DNA of 64,000 bases from Turicibacter sp. (GCA_009787345.1 WRGF01000221.1:1-64000), one strand, 5' to 3'. Numbered from the stretch's first letter, positions 43,403-51,534 are shown. A program made the numbers and translations. Notes: a model not told the origin generated them from the letters alone.

Positions 43403-43924
43403 TTGCTGAGTATTATCGGCTCATTGGATATCAACACCGTACTGGATTACCTGGGAAAATACGGGGTTTTGTTTTTGTTTATCATCGTGTTCTTGGAGTA
43501 TTTGAACCTCCCGGGGCTTCCCGCAGGCGTCGTCATGCCAGCCACGGGCATCGTCATCGCAAGGGGCGAGGTGGGATTTTGGCCTGCCATCCTGGTATCC
43601 TTATTGGCAGGGCTTTTAGGAAGTGTCATCCTTTACTTTGCCGGCTTTTTGGTGGGCAAGCGGCTCATTGATTATTTATATAAAAAATTCAAATCGACCC
43701 GAAAACCCTTGGAAAAAGTCCACGATGCCATGGACAAATACAGCGACCGCACCATGTTCCTGACCCGACTCATCCCCATCATCCGCACCATCATCCCTTT
43801 GGTGGAAGGCTCCTCCAAAAAAAACTTCGCCCATTTCCTCATTTATTCCTCCCTGGGCATTTTCATCTGGAACTTGGCCACCATTTCCCTGGGCTTTTAT
43901 TTCGAGCAGTGGTTCTTATCGTAA
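43403..43924 (+). CDS. DedA family membrane protein
   Basis: A 173-residue DedA/SNARE-associated protein, a likely phospholipid flippase needed for undecaprenyl-phosphate or lipid recycling. Seen: FLEYLNLPGLPAGVVMPATG near 30 (family E..PxPxExxLxxAG with changes), the amphipathic GLLGSVILYFAGFLVGKR near 65 and FLTRLIPIIRTIIPLVEGSS near 115 (conserved R-P-x-R...G). TTG 43403 is chosen as AAGGAGG ends seven bases upstream; codons further up precede that site. Confidence 0.85.
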   Translation: MLSIIGSLDINTVLDYLGKYGVLFLFIIVFLEYLNLPGLPAGVVMPATGIVIARGEVGFWPAILVSLLAGLLGSVILYFAGFLVGKRLIDYLYKKFKSTRKPLEKVHDAMDKYSDRTMFLTRLIPIIRTIIPLVEGSSKKNFAHFLIYSSLGIFIWNLATISLGFYFEQWFLS

Positions 43925-43968
43925 AATTAGCCGTAAAGAAGCATGGCTTGGCTTCCTTACGGCTAATT
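43925..43968 (+). terminator. Hairpin terminator after the DedA gene
   Basis: AATTAGCCGTAA (43925-43936) pairs with TTACGGCTAATT (43957-43968), inner GAAGC/GCTTC. TTTT follows four bases later. A second hairpin (43978-44005, CCCTTG/CAAGGG) and a T run follow. Confidence 0.6.
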
Positions 43969-44101
43969 CGCGTTTTAGGCTCCCCTTGCAAAAAACAAGG
44001 GTGCCATAGCATTTTTTCTGCAAATCGGTTTTAAAATGTGGTATGATTAAGGGCATAATAGGAAGGAGGCAGGATAGGGCTTTGGCTTTTATCCGCACGA
44101 A

Positions 44102-44950
44102 TTGAAGAAAAAAATTGTAATTACAGGGACGGCTGGCCTGCTTGGGCCTTATGTGGTAGATCATTTCCTCGAAGCGGGCTACGATGTGTTAAGCGTTGAC
44201 ATCGTGCAGCCGAAAGTGGCAAAAGCGCCCCATTTTACGGTGGACTTGAATAATCTGGGCGAGGTGTACGGCATGCTTCAAGGGGCATATGGGGTCGTCC
44301 ATTTGGCGGCAATCCCCCGTGCGCTCATATATCCCAACGAAGTGACATTTAGGAACAACATCATGGGCAGCTACAACATCATGGAAGCCTGTGCGGGCCT
44401 TGGCATCAAAAAAGTAGTCATCGCCTCCAGCGAGTGCGCCTACGGGTTTTGCTTTGCCAAGGAGGACTTGATTCCGAAGTATTTGCCGGTGGACGAAGAG
44501 CACCCAGCATGGGCGGAGGATTGCTATGGCATGGGCAAAGTGGCAGCCGAAGTAGTGGCGGAAGGCTTTAACCGCCGTGCCGGGACGCAAATCGTGTCCT
44601 TTAGGCTAGGTAACATCATTGCTCCAGCCATGTATCCCGAAATTTTCCCGGGGTTCATCAATAATACTTCTATTAGGAAAAGGAATTTATGGAATTACAT
44701 CGATGCCAGGGATATCGCCTCGGCATGCCGCTTGGCGATTGAAGCCGAAGGCCTTGGCGCCAGCGTCATGAACATCGGTGCCAACGACAACTGCCAGGAC
44801 ATAAAAAGCATCGACTTGGTGAAAGCGGAGTTTCCAACCGTGACAGACATCCGTGCGGATTTGGACGGGTTCCAGCCGGTTTATTGCAACAAAAAGGCGA
44901 AGCGCCTGTTAGGGTGGCAACCGGTCCATTTTTGGCGGGACAATATTTAA
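44102..44950 (+). CDS. NAD-dependent epimerase/dehydratase (extended SDR)
   Basis: A 282-residue Rossmann protein: KKIVITGTAGLLGPYVV with GxxGxxG near residue 10, VVHLAAIPRA near 67, ASSECAYG near 110 (catalytic Ser) and the YGMGK active-site pair (Tyr/Lys) near 145, then FRLGNIIAP. Substrate is probably a nucleotide sugar, not determinable. Start is TTG 44102, the only start codon in frame after the stop at 44075; AAGGAGG (44063-44069) lies 33 bases upstream, in front of a possible seven-codon leader (TTG 44082) whose stop overlaps this TTG. An extended -10 (TGGTATGAT, 44039-44047) lies upstream. Confidence 0.85.
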   Translation: MKKKIVITGTAGLLGPYVVDHFLEAGYDVLSVDIVQPKVAKAPHFTVDLNNLGEVYGMLQGAYGVVHLAAIPRALIYPNEVTFRNNIMGSYNIMEACAGLGIKKVVIASSECAYGFCFAKEDLIPKYLPVDEEHPAWAEDCYGMGKVAAEVVAEGFNRRAGTQIVSFRLGNIIAPAMYPEIFPGFINNTSIRKRNLWNYIDARDIASACRLAIEAEGLGASVMNIGANDNCQDIKSIDLVKAEFPTVTDIRADLDGFQPVYCNKKAKRLLGWQPVHFWRDNI

Positions 44951-45001
44951 TCCTGAGGGCAAGCAAGGAAGCTGTCTCGATTCTTTTGGAGAAATTTCAG
45001 G

Positions 45002-45029
45002 GCCGTCTAAATTAGGGCGGCTTTTTTTT
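45002..45029 (+). terminator. Rho-independent terminator
   Basis: GCCGTC (45002-45007) pairs with GGCGGC (45016-45021), then eight T. Confidence 0.8.
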
Positions 45030-45050
45030 GATGCTTTTTTTTCACAAAAT

Positions 45051-45079
45051 TTGGAAATGCTAACGTCTTCTGATATAAT
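45051..45079 (+). promoter_or_regulatory. Sigma-A promoter of the ubiD-ubiX operon
   Basis: TTGGAA (45051-45056), 17 bases, TATAAT (45074-45079). Confidence 0.75.
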
Positions 45080-45142
45080 GGTAATCACATGATAGGGCAT
45101 CTTGCAATTTAGGATTGGCCCTCGTAGTGGAGGTGCATTGCG

Positions 45143-46984
45143 ATGCCTTACAGGGATTTGCAGGCGTTTATCAAAAAGTTGGAAGAAGGGGATAGGGAAC
45201 TGGTCCGCATCAAGGTACCAGTTTCTGCTGATCTTGAAATTACGGAAATTTGCGACCGGGTCTCTAAAAAATTCGGGCCTGCGCTGCTATTTGAAAATGT
45301 TGAAAATTCAAAATTTCCCCTTCTCATCAATGCCATGGGCACTTATAAGCGGATGAACCTGGCACTGGGTGTGGGCAGCATGGATGAAATTGCCGCCGAT
45401 ATCCGGGACATGATTGACCTGAGATCTTATTTGGGGGTTAAAAAGCTCTTCAAAAAAATTCCCCTCGCCTGGCGCCTGCTCTCGGCTTTTCCTATTAAAA
45501 CCCGTCACGCCGCCTGCCAGGAAGTGGTCAATTTTTCCCCGGATTTGCTGGAGCTGCCCATTTTGAAGTGTTGGCCCCAAGATGGTGGGAAATTTATTAC
45601 CTTGCCGCTGGTCATGACCAAAGACCCAAAGACAAGCGTCCAAAATACGGGGATGTACCGGCTTCAGGTTTATGACGGGAAAACTACCGGGATGCACTGG
45701 CACTGGCATAAGGATGGCCGTGAAATTTATGAACAGTACCGGGAGCTAGGCGGGAAAATGCCGGTTTCTGTTGCCATTGGCTGCGACCCTGCCATCACGT
45801 ATTCAGCGACGGCCCCTTTGCCCAAATTTATTGATGAAATGATGTTTGCAGGCTTTTTGCGCCGAAAAAACGTGCGGATGGTCAAGTCAAAGACCAATGG
45901 GATTTACGTCCCCGCTGATGCGGAGTTTGTTTTGGAAGGATATGTGGACGTAAAGGAACCCTTAAGGGAAGAAGGGCCGTTTGGCGACCATACCGGTTAT
46001 TATTCCCTGTCCGATTTTTACCCGGTGTTTCATCTCACATGCATCACCCATAAAAAAAACGCCGTCTACCCCACGACCATCGTCGGGCAGCCGCCAATGG
46101 AGGACTGCTACATTGGCAAGGCAACCGAACGGATTTTTTTGCCTCTGGTCCAGATGCAGTACCCGGAAGTTTCAGATTATTATTTTCCGTTGGAAGGGGT
46201 GTTCCATAATTGTGTCATCGTTTCCCTAAAAAAAAGGTTCCCGGGGCATGGCCCCAAAATTATGAACGCTTTTTGGGGGCTTGGGCAAATGATGTACACG
46301 AAAATGATTATTGTCGTAGATGATGGCGTCTTGCCTTCAGATATTAATGCTGTGCTTGAAGCCATTTTCCGCCACGCCTGCATGGAGGAAGACCTAATCA
46401 TCAGCAAAGGCCCCTTAGACGCTCTTGACCATGCTTCCGAATCATCCCATTATGGGTACAGGCTAGGGATTGATGCGACCCAAAAATTAGGGATAGAGCT
46501 TGAAAACCGCAAAGTGCAGCCCAACGGGGCAAAAGGATTCCAGGTTGTTGGCAAGCCGTTGGCTGGCATTGGCGCATTAAAGGCCCAGTTTCCCGAACTG
46601 GTGGATGTTCGGTTGGTCTGCCAGTCCGAAAGTCACTGCCTTATTACCATTTCTTTTCATAAAAAAAACCATGCCCATGGGCATGAACTCTTAAAGGGAC
46701 TTTGGCAGCTACCTGCATTTAAAGAGGCAAAAATCGTTATTTTATTTGACGGGGATGTGGATTTAGCGGATTTGTCCAAATCGGCATGGAAAGTCTTTAA
46801 TAACATCGATGCCCATCGGGACTTGCAAAAAAACAACGGACAGGATTTCGTGCGCCTAGGCATCGACGCAACTAAAAAGCGGGAAGCCCATGGGCATCCG
46901 CGCGCCTGGCCTGATGACATTGCCATGAGCGAGGGCATCAAGGAAAAAGTCAGCCGCCGCTGGGCGGAATATGGGATTGATTGA
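45143..46984 (+). CDS. UbiD family prenylated-FMN decarboxylase
   Basis: A 613-residue reversible (de)carboxylase using prenylated FMN made by the UbiX encoded next. Seen: YRDLQAFIKKLEEGDRELVR at the start, the cofactor/metal region MHWHWHKDGREIYEQYRE near 195, PVSVAIGCDPA near 213 and the hallmark EGPFGDHTGYYS near 280 with catalytic glutamate, then TTIVGQPPMED. Members of this length act in menaquinone or aromatic-acid metabolism; the substrate cannot be told. GGAGGTG precedes ATG 45143 by eight bases. Confidence 0.93.
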   Translation: MPYRDLQAFIKKLEEGDRELVRIKVPVSADLEITEICDRVSKKFGPALLFENVENSKFPLLINAMGTYKRMNLALGVGSMDEIAADIRDMIDLRSYLGVKKLFKKIPLAWRLLSAFPIKTRHAACQEVVNFSPDLLELPILKCWPQDGGKFITLPLVMTKDPKTSVQNTGMYRLQVYDGKTTGMHWHWHKDGREIYEQYRELGGKMPVSVAIGCDPAITYSATAPLPKFIDEMMFAGFLRRKNVRMVKSKTNGIYVPADAEFVLEGYVDVKEPLREEGPFGDHTGYYSLSDFYPVFHLTCITHKKNAVYPTTIVGQPPMEDCYIGKATERIFLPLVQMQYPEVSDYYFPLEGVFHNCVIVSLKKRFPGHGPKIMNAFWGLGQMMYTKMIIVVDDGVLPSDINAVLEAIFRHACMEEDLIISKGPLDALDHASESSHYGYRLGIDATQKLGIELENRKVQPNGAKGFQVVGKPLAGIGALKAQFPELVDVRLVCQSESHCLITISFHKKNHAHGHELLKGLWQLPAFKEAKIVILFDGDVDLADLSKSAWKVFNNIDAHRDLQKNNGQDFVRLGIDATKKREAHGHPRAWPDDIAMSEGIKEKVSRRWAEYGID

Positions 46985-47000
46985 AAGGGGAGGGGTTAAG

Positions 47001-47591
47001 GTGCAAAAAACGATTACAGTTGGCATGACAGGGGCCAGCGGCGCCATTTACGGCTTCCGCCTGACTGAAGAATTGGCCAAAGCCGGGGTGAAAGTCCATG
47101 TCGTGGCAAGCAAGACCGCCGAAAAAGTCGCCCTTTTTGAAACCGGCGAGCCAATCCCTGGTTTTGTCCAGGGGCTTTTGGGCCAGGGGCTGGACCTGGT
47201 ACTGGAGGACATTGATGATTTTTTCAGCGCCATCGCCAGCGGGTCGTATAAAACGGATGGGATGGTGATTGCGCCCTGTTCCATGGGGACGCTTGGGCAA
47301 ATTGCCAATGGGATATCCACTAGCCTTTTGATGCGGGCTGCCGACGTTTGCTTAAAAGAGCGCCGCCCCCTCATACTGCTTGCCAGGGAAACCCCTTTGA
47401 ATGCCATCAATCTGGAAAATATGCTAAAAATCACCCAAGCTGGTGGAATCGTTTTTCCAGCGGCACCGGGCTTTTATGGGCATCCCAAGACCATGGGCGA
47501 CCTCATCGATTTCATAGTTGGCAAGCTCATGGATTGCCTCGGGATAGAAAATGATTTGTTCAAGAAGTGGGGCACCCCCACCAACACCTAG
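47001..47591 (+). CDS. ubiX: Flavin prenyltransferase UbiX
   Basis: Makes prenylated FMN from FMN and dimethylallyl phosphate. The 196 residues show TVGMTGASGAIYGFRLTEEL, then SGSYKTDGMVIAPCSMGTLG near 75, NGISTSLLMRAADVCLKERR near 105 and LLARETPLNAINLENM near 130. GTG 47001 is the start: AAAGGGGAGGGG lies six bases upstream, and translation from the earlier ATG 46971 would overlap ubiD. Operon with ubiD. Confidence 0.95.
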   Translation: MQKTITVGMTGASGAIYGFRLTEELAKAGVKVHVVASKTAEKVALFETGEPIPGFVQGLLGQGLDLVLEDIDDFFSAIASGSYKTDGMVIAPCSMGTLGQIANGISTSLLMRAADVCLKERRPLILLARETPLNAINLENMLKITQAGGIVFPAAPGFYGHPKTMGDLIDFIVGKLMDCLGIENDLFKKWGTPTNT

Positions 47592-47610
47592 CAAGGGAGA
47601 AGATACAGTT

Positions 47611-47808
47611 ATGAATGGCAACCTACGCATCAACATAAAAACTGGCGTGACGGTCGACATTGTCTTAAAACAAGACCAGTGCAGCGGGAAATTGACCCGG
47701 GGCATCGTCAAGGACATCCTGACCAAGTCCCTAAACCATCCCCATGGCATCAAGGTCCGGTTGGAGGATGGACAAGTCGGCAGGGTCAAAGAGGTAATCA
47801 CAAACTAA
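47611..47808 (+). CDS. ywbE: YwbE family protein
   Basis: A 65-residue basic protein: the family core VDIVLKQDQCSGKLTRGIVK then HPHGIKVRLEDGQVGRVKE. Known members have this as the whole protein, with an SH3-like fold and unknown role. Starts 19 bases after ubiX with AAGGGAGAAG; a terminator follows, so ubiD-ubiX-ywbE form one unit. Confidence 0.92.
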   Translation: MNGNLRINIKTGVTVDIVLKQDQCSGKLTRGIVKDILTKSLNHPHGIKVRLEDGQVGRVKEVITN

Positions 47809-47812
47809 AAAA

Positions 47813-47848
47813 ATGCTGTCAAAGTGAAACCCTTTGGCAGCATCTTTT
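47813..47848 (+). terminator. Rho-independent terminator
   Basis: ATGCTGTCAAAG (47813-47824) pairs with CTTTGGCAGCAT (47832-47843) with one G-T pair, then CTTTT. Confidence 0.8.
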
Positions 47849-47969
47849 CAGTTAGGGAAGTTTGCAAAGCCGCAGCGATTGTTTGCCTACGGCTTTTGCA
47901 TTTCCCAAAAATTATAATCCTGCTAAAAATGCGCATACTAAGAGAAGCCATTCAAAAGGAGCGATGCAT

Positions 47970-48395
47970 ATGTTGGGAAGGCAGAACAAATTAAACAAAC
48001 AGGATTATTATGGAATAGGTATTTTAGGGGCAATTATGGCGATCAGCCTGGTTGCCCTCGTGGCCCGAAAACGCCATCACCCTAAATTCAAGGACATTGG
48101 GGTGAAAAACGGGGAAAGCGAAGGATTGGAAGCCTGGCTGGGGTTTGCTAAAAAACAGGGGCTGAACCCTAAAAAGTGGAAGCGTTGCGGGCGTTCCAAT
48201 TATTTAGTGGGCCGCCATTACCAGGAACTGAAATCGTATCAAAAACAATATTTCCACCCTGAAGCCACTGCGCTGGAAGTTGATACATTAAAGCGCATGG
48301 CACAAGCAAAGGACTTGAAATTCATTGACGACATGGGCTTCAACCGGGAAGAACGACGGGTGTGGCTTGAATTTTCCAAAGTATTTTTTGACTAA
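47970..48395 (+). CDS. Membrane-anchored hypothetical protein
   Basis: A 141-residue protein with one N-terminal helix (GIGILGAIMAISLVALVA) and a basic, helical soluble part containing LEAWLGFAKKQGLNPKKWKR and YQELKSYQKQYFHPEA. No family recognised. ATG 47970 is preferred over 47964 because AAAGGAG ends nine bases upstream. It is followed by the 147-bp palindromic repeat, which may act as its terminator. Confidence 0.65.
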   Translation: MLGRQNKLNKQDYYGIGILGAIMAISLVALVARKRHHPKFKDIGVKNGESEGLEAWLGFAKKQGLNPKKWKRCGRSNYLVGRHYQELKSYQKQYFHPEATALEVDTLKRMAQAKDLKFIDDMGFNREERRVWLEFSKVFFD

Positions 48396-48404
48396 GGGGC
48401 ACCT

Positions 48405-48551
48405 CTATTAACTCCAATTCACTCGTATGAGTGGTCTTTTTCCGCCCATCCTTCGTCAGTAAAAATGCCATGAACGCTCCGGTTTACTGCATTTTCACTT
48501 CCTCGGCTGGACGAAAAAATCCTCACTCATACGAGCAAAGCGAGTTAATAG
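48405..48551. repeat. 147-bp imperfect palindrome, MITE-like or structured repeat
   Basis: Outer arms CTATTAACTC (48405-48414) and GAGTTAATAG (48542-48551) are perfect; the next pair CTCGTATGAG (48422-48431) and CTCATACGAG (48526-48535) is also perfect. Inner parts (CAGTAAAAATGCC around 48457 and GGTTTACTGCATTTTCAC around 48481) are partly complementary. No reading frame inside. Lies between two convergent genes. Non-autonomous element or bidirectional terminator are both possible; no second copy was noticed in the window. Confidence 0.6.
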
Positions 48552-48558
48552 AAATACC

Positions 48559-49038
48559 CTAAGGCTTCTTGAGGGCAACCACTTTTTTCATGGGGACAAA
48601 ACGGATGCCATTTTCTTCTTGCTGGGCATCCGTTGCCCGAAAGCCGAGGCGGCGGTAAACATCAACGGCGAACAACGAGGCATGTACCGTGATTTCCTGG
48701 CAGCCATGATGGGATAAATGCTGTTGCGCAGTTTCAAAGAGCTTTCGCCCGATGCCCTGGCGCTGATGCGCCGAATCAACGAAGAGAAGGGCGATATGCC
48801 CTGCCGGCTTGATGGCGATGACGCCAACGATTTCCCCATCTGATACATACCCCCAAAAAACCAGCCCGCCCCCCTGGAGCCGTTTCTCCATGGGCCCTTG
48901 CTGGATATAACGCTTAAACTCCCGAAGCCCTTCGCAGGAATAGTGCGGCGTTTCAAATTCAAGGAAAGTTTTTAGCACCAAACCCAAAGCGTCGTTTAAA
49001 TCATGGGTTCCTAATTTTTTGATAGGGTTATCACTCAT
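48559..49038 (-). CDS. GNAT family N-acetyltransferase
   Basis: A 159-residue GNAT protein: IKPAGHIALLFVDSAHQRQGIGRKLF with the acetyl-CoA motif QRQGIG near 95, EITVHASLFAVDVYRRLGFRA near 125 (typical of small YafP/ElaA-like acetyltransferases). Substrate unknown. GAGGTGACG precedes ATG 49038 on the minus strand. Ends at the palindromic repeat. Confidence 0.85.
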   Translation of the reverse strand: MSDNPIKKLGTHDLNDALGLVLKTFLEFETPHYSCEGLREFKRYIQQGPMEKRLQGGGLVFWGYVSDGEIVGVIAIKPAGHIALLFVDSAHQRQGIGRKLFETAQQHLSHHGCQEITVHASLFAVDVYRRLGFRATDAQQEENGIRFVPMKKVVALKKP

Positions 49039-49170
49039 TCTCGTCACCTCTAGACAAACTATGCAAAAGCAACCTGTGAAATTCCATGGACCTGCCAAAA
49101 AGAATGCCGTTTTTTAGCATATCGCCAACTTGCCATCCATATACTTTGAGTAGTAAGGGGAGGGATTGCA

Positions 49171-49431
49171 ATGGTTCAGGTGGCGACCTTGATTCCCATG
49201 ATTGTTGGGATAAGCCAAGTCATAAAAAACATGGGCTGCCCAGGGAAGTGGATTCCGTTGATTAACCTGTTTATTGGGGTGGCACTCAGTTTTTTGGTAT
49301 TTCATGGGCTCCAGTGGCATGAGCAAATCATGCAGGGGCTAGTGGTGGGATTGTCGGCCGGTGGCATTTATGACCAGTCAAAAAACTTAAACGAGACCTT
49401 CACCAAACAGGGTGAAAGTGGCGATGCCTAA
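49171..49431 (+). CDS. Small holin-like membrane protein
   Basis: An 86-residue protein with two to three short hydrophobic segments (IPMIVGISQVIKNMG, WIPLINLFIGVALSFLV, LVVGLSAGGIYDQSK) and a polar tail. The pattern IxGISQxIKxMGxPxKWIPLIxLxxG resembles holins of Listeria/Bacillus phages (A118 type). No lysin or other phage gene is adjacent, so it is either a phage relic or a domesticated holin. AAGGGGAGGG lies seven bases before ATG 49171; a terminator overlaps the stop. Confidence 0.6.
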   Translation: MVQVATLIPMIVGISQVIKNMGCPGKWIPLINLFIGVALSFLVFHGLQWHEQIMQGLVVGLSAGGIYDQSKNLNETFTKQGESGDA

Positions 49432-49449
49432 TGGGTCGCTATTTTTTTT
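49417..49449 (+). terminator. Rho-independent terminator
   Basis: AGTGGCGA (49417-49424) pairs with TCGCTATT (49436-49443), with two G-T pairs, within eight T. Confidence 0.7.
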
Positions 49450-49457
49450 GGCGTTTA

Positions 49458-49487
49458 TTGGCAAAAATTTTAAACTTATGGTATGAT
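49458..49487 (+). promoter_or_regulatory. Sigma-A promoter for truA
   Basis: TTGGCA (49458-49463), 18 bases, TATGAT (49482-49487) preceded by TGG (extended -10). Confidence 0.6.
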
Positions 49488-49519
49488 AAATGGACATCAA
49501 CATCAAAGGAATGATTGAC

Positions 49520-50326
49520 ATGGGAGTAGCGAAGATGCGCCGGCAAAAAGATTTAGAGTCGAAGCGGGCTGCCCGCCAATTGGCAGAGCGGCAAGTGCCT
49601 TTTAAGTATTTATTGACGGTAGCCTATGATGGGTCAAATTACGGCGGATATGCCAAGCAAAAACACAAAAATACCATTCAAAATGTGTTAGAAGGCGTAT
49701 TGAAAGACGTGCTGGGCCAACCGGTTGCCACCACGGAAAGCTCACGGACGGATGCCAAAGTCCATGCGTTGAATCAAAAAACCATGTTTGAATGGCATCA
49801 AAAGCTGCCTGTTGCCAAAATCCTGCCTCAGCTGCACGAACGGCTCCCGGGGGACATCCTTGTCAAATCCATGGAATTGGTCCCGGGGGAATTTCATTGC
49901 CGGTATGAGGTTGCCAATAAAACATACGAGTACACCATTGCAAAATCGCTGGATCCCCGTCAAAACAAATATGCGTGGTATGTAGGAAAGCCCCTTGATG
50001 CTTCGCTTATGGGCCAGGTGGGGCAGATTTTAGTGGGGACCCATGATTTTAGCACTTTCAAGTCAGCCAAGGCAACCACCGATACCAGCGTGCGGACCAT
50101 TCATTTTTTAGAAGTCGAGGAGTGGGGGGATAAAATCACCGTCCGGGTCAATGCCGACGGGTTTTTGTACAACATGGTGCGCCTTATTGTGAAGGCTTTG
50201 GTGGATGTGGGGACTAAAAAACAGGGGCCTGATTACGTTGAAAAACTGCTAAAGGCATGTGCAAAGCCTGATAACCTGGAGTCGGCGCCAGCTCAGGGGC
50301 TTTGCTTGATGGAAATTAATTATTGA
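49520..50326 (+). CDS. truA: tRNA pseudouridine synthase, TruA type
   Basis: Isomerises uridines 38-40 in the tRNA anticodon arm. About 268 residues with LLTVAYDGSNYGGYAKQKHK near 32, the catalytic aspartate in ESSRTDAKVHALNQ near 75, FHCRYEVANKTYEYTI near 122, GTHDFSTFKSA near 170 and GFLYNMVRLIVKALVDVGT near 213. It has an N-terminal basic extension (MRRQKDLESKRAARQLAERQ) not usual in TruA. Start ATG 49520 is chosen because AAAGGA lies nine bases upstream; ATG 49511 and 49490 are alternatives. Confidence 0.9.
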   Translation: MGVAKMRRQKDLESKRAARQLAERQVPFKYLLTVAYDGSNYGGYAKQKHKNTIQNVLEGVLKDVLGQPVATTESSRTDAKVHALNQKTMFEWHQKLPVAKILPQLHERLPGDILVKSMELVPGEFHCRYEVANKTYEYTIAKSLDPRQNKYAWYVGKPLDASLMGQVGQILVGTHDFSTFKSAKATTDTSVRTIHFLEVEEWGDKITVRVNADGFLYNMVRLIVKALVDVGTKKQGPDYVEKLLKACAKPDNLESAPAQGLCLMEINY

Positions 50327-50341
50327 TTTGGAGGCATGGTT

Positions 50342-51193
50342 ATGAGGGTTTTAATCGACGGCGATTCTTGTTACGTCCTTGATATGGTCGTGGTCTTAAG
50401 CCGCCTGATGAATTTTGACGTGGTGGTGTTTGCTGTTTCCGAGGCGACCACCCGTCACATTGATTATAAATTTACGCTTTGTGAACTAGGCCCCGATTCG
50501 GCGGACAATGTCATTGTCGAGCAGATGGAGGCGGGGGATGTCATCATTACCGATGACAACCTGCTGGCCTACCGCTGCATGGAACGGGGGGGGAAGGTGC
50601 TTTCCAACTCGGGGCTTGTCTATGATTTGGCCGACTTCGTCAAAAAAGGGGATTTGCTTAAAAATACCCACCGCAATAAGAGCAGAAAAGAAATTGTGGG
50701 AAAATACCTGGATTTTATCAAGGTGTTCTTTGAGCTTATGGGCTACACGCCCCCAACTTGCATCCATGATGGCACCATCCATATTTTTAGGCTGGGATTC
50801 AATAAGGACCAGCGCATCATTAGGAAGCGGGCCATTGCCGTAGCGGCCTACTTTGGCTATAAATTCCGCTTTTACACGAGGAGTGAGAAATTAGCCCAAC
50901 GAAACCCGGATTTTGCGGTACTGCTTCCCAATAACGAGAACAAAAACCTCGACTTGGTTGCCGGTTTTAAAAAATCCGATGTCGTTGTGACGTCTGAAAA
51001 TTATTTTGCTTCAAAAGTACTGGCCTTAGGGGCGCGTGCCATAAACCACGAAGGCTACGTCTTTAACCGCCGGGACTACCATAAAAGCAAAAAAAATCCC
51101 GTCCAGCCCGTGAAGTCCCTCAATAAAAAGCAGCTTCATGAGGGGAAGTTCTGTGAATCCCTCATTTCCCTATTGAGCAGTGATGTTAAATAA
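50342..51193 (+). CDS. Tandem YaiI/YqxD (DUF188, UPF0178) protein
   Basis: A 283-residue protein, about twice the family length (near 150). Residues 1-95 match the DUF188 fold: MRVLIDGDSCYVLD, SADNVIVEQMEAGDVIITDD near 53 and GKVLSNSGLVYD. Residues 146-242 repeat the plan in weaker form: a strand and helix pair up to FGYKFRFYT, then KNLDLVAGFKKSDVVVTSEN near 201 and ARAINHEGYVFN. The acidic residues of copy 1 (D7, D9, D71, D72) are mostly lost in copy 2. DUF188 is PIN/NYN-nuclease-like; activity unproven. GGAGG precedes ATG 50342 by seven bases. Confidence 0.82.
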   Translation: MRVLIDGDSCYVLDMVVVLSRLMNFDVVVFAVSEATTRHIDYKFTLCELGPDSADNVIVEQMEAGDVIITDDNLLAYRCMERGGKVLSNSGLVYDLADFVKKGDLLKNTHRNKSRKEIVGKYLDFIKVFFELMGYTPPTCIHDGTIHIFRLGFNKDQRIIRKRAIAVAAYFGYKFRFYTRSEKLAQRNPDFAVLLPNNENKNLDLVAGFKKSDVVVTSENYFASKVLALGARAINHEGYVFNRRDYHKSKKNPVQPVKSLNKKQLHEGKFCESLISLLSSDVK

Positions 51194-51274
51194 AAAATTA
51201 CGAATTTTAATAATTAGGCATATATCGAAGGCCTCCTGCTTATACTGTATTAACTAGGCGAGGGGGAAGATGAA

Positions 51275-51454
51275 ATGAAAAAATTTGAATACCGTTTGGA
51301 ACACATCGACATTGACATTAAAAAGGCGCTGGGCCAAGAAGCAGACAACCTGAGTGAAAAATTATTGGGCCGCCTGTCTGAAATCGGAAATGAAGGCTGG
51401 AGGCTTTGCGGGGTCAATGGGCCGCTTTATTATTTTTCAAGGGAAATCGCATAA
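51275..51454 (+). CDS. Small DUF4177-like protein
   Basis: A 59-residue protein, MKKFEYRLEHIDIDIKKALG in the first third, then LLGRLSEIGNEGWRL and VNGPLYYFSREIA. The pattern of an N-terminal FEY strand, a helix and GNEGWRL followed by a final strand fits DUF4177-type single-domain proteins. AGGGGG lies six to seven bases before ATG 51275 and a GAAA-capped terminator comes seven bases after the stop, so it is a real, independently transcribed gene. Confidence 0.82.
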   Translation: MKKFEYRLEHIDIDIKKALGQEADNLSEKLLGRLSEIGNEGWRLCGVNGPLYYFSREIA

Positions 51455-51460
51455 AGGCGG

Positions 51461-51485
51461 AGGATGGTGAAAACCATCCTTTTTT
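51461..51485 (+). terminator. Rho-independent terminator
   Basis: AGGATGGT (51461-51468), GAAA tetraloop, ACCATCCT (51473-51480), six T. Confidence 0.92.
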
Positions 51486-51496
51486 GCTTGCCTGCC

Positions 51497-51525
51497 TTGC
51501 GGGAATTGAAAAAATCAGGTAAAAT
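51497..51525 (+). promoter_or_regulatory. Promoter of the ABC exporter operon
   Basis: TTGCGG (51497-51502), 17 bases, TAAAAT (51520-51525). Its transcript would begin just before the structured leader at 51535. Confidence 0.5.
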
Positions 51526-51534
51526 ATACCTACT

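Noticed and set aside
48396-48558. The palindromic region as remains of an insertion sequence with transposase.
   Set aside because: No reading frame and no transposase motif lies within it; kept as repeat only.
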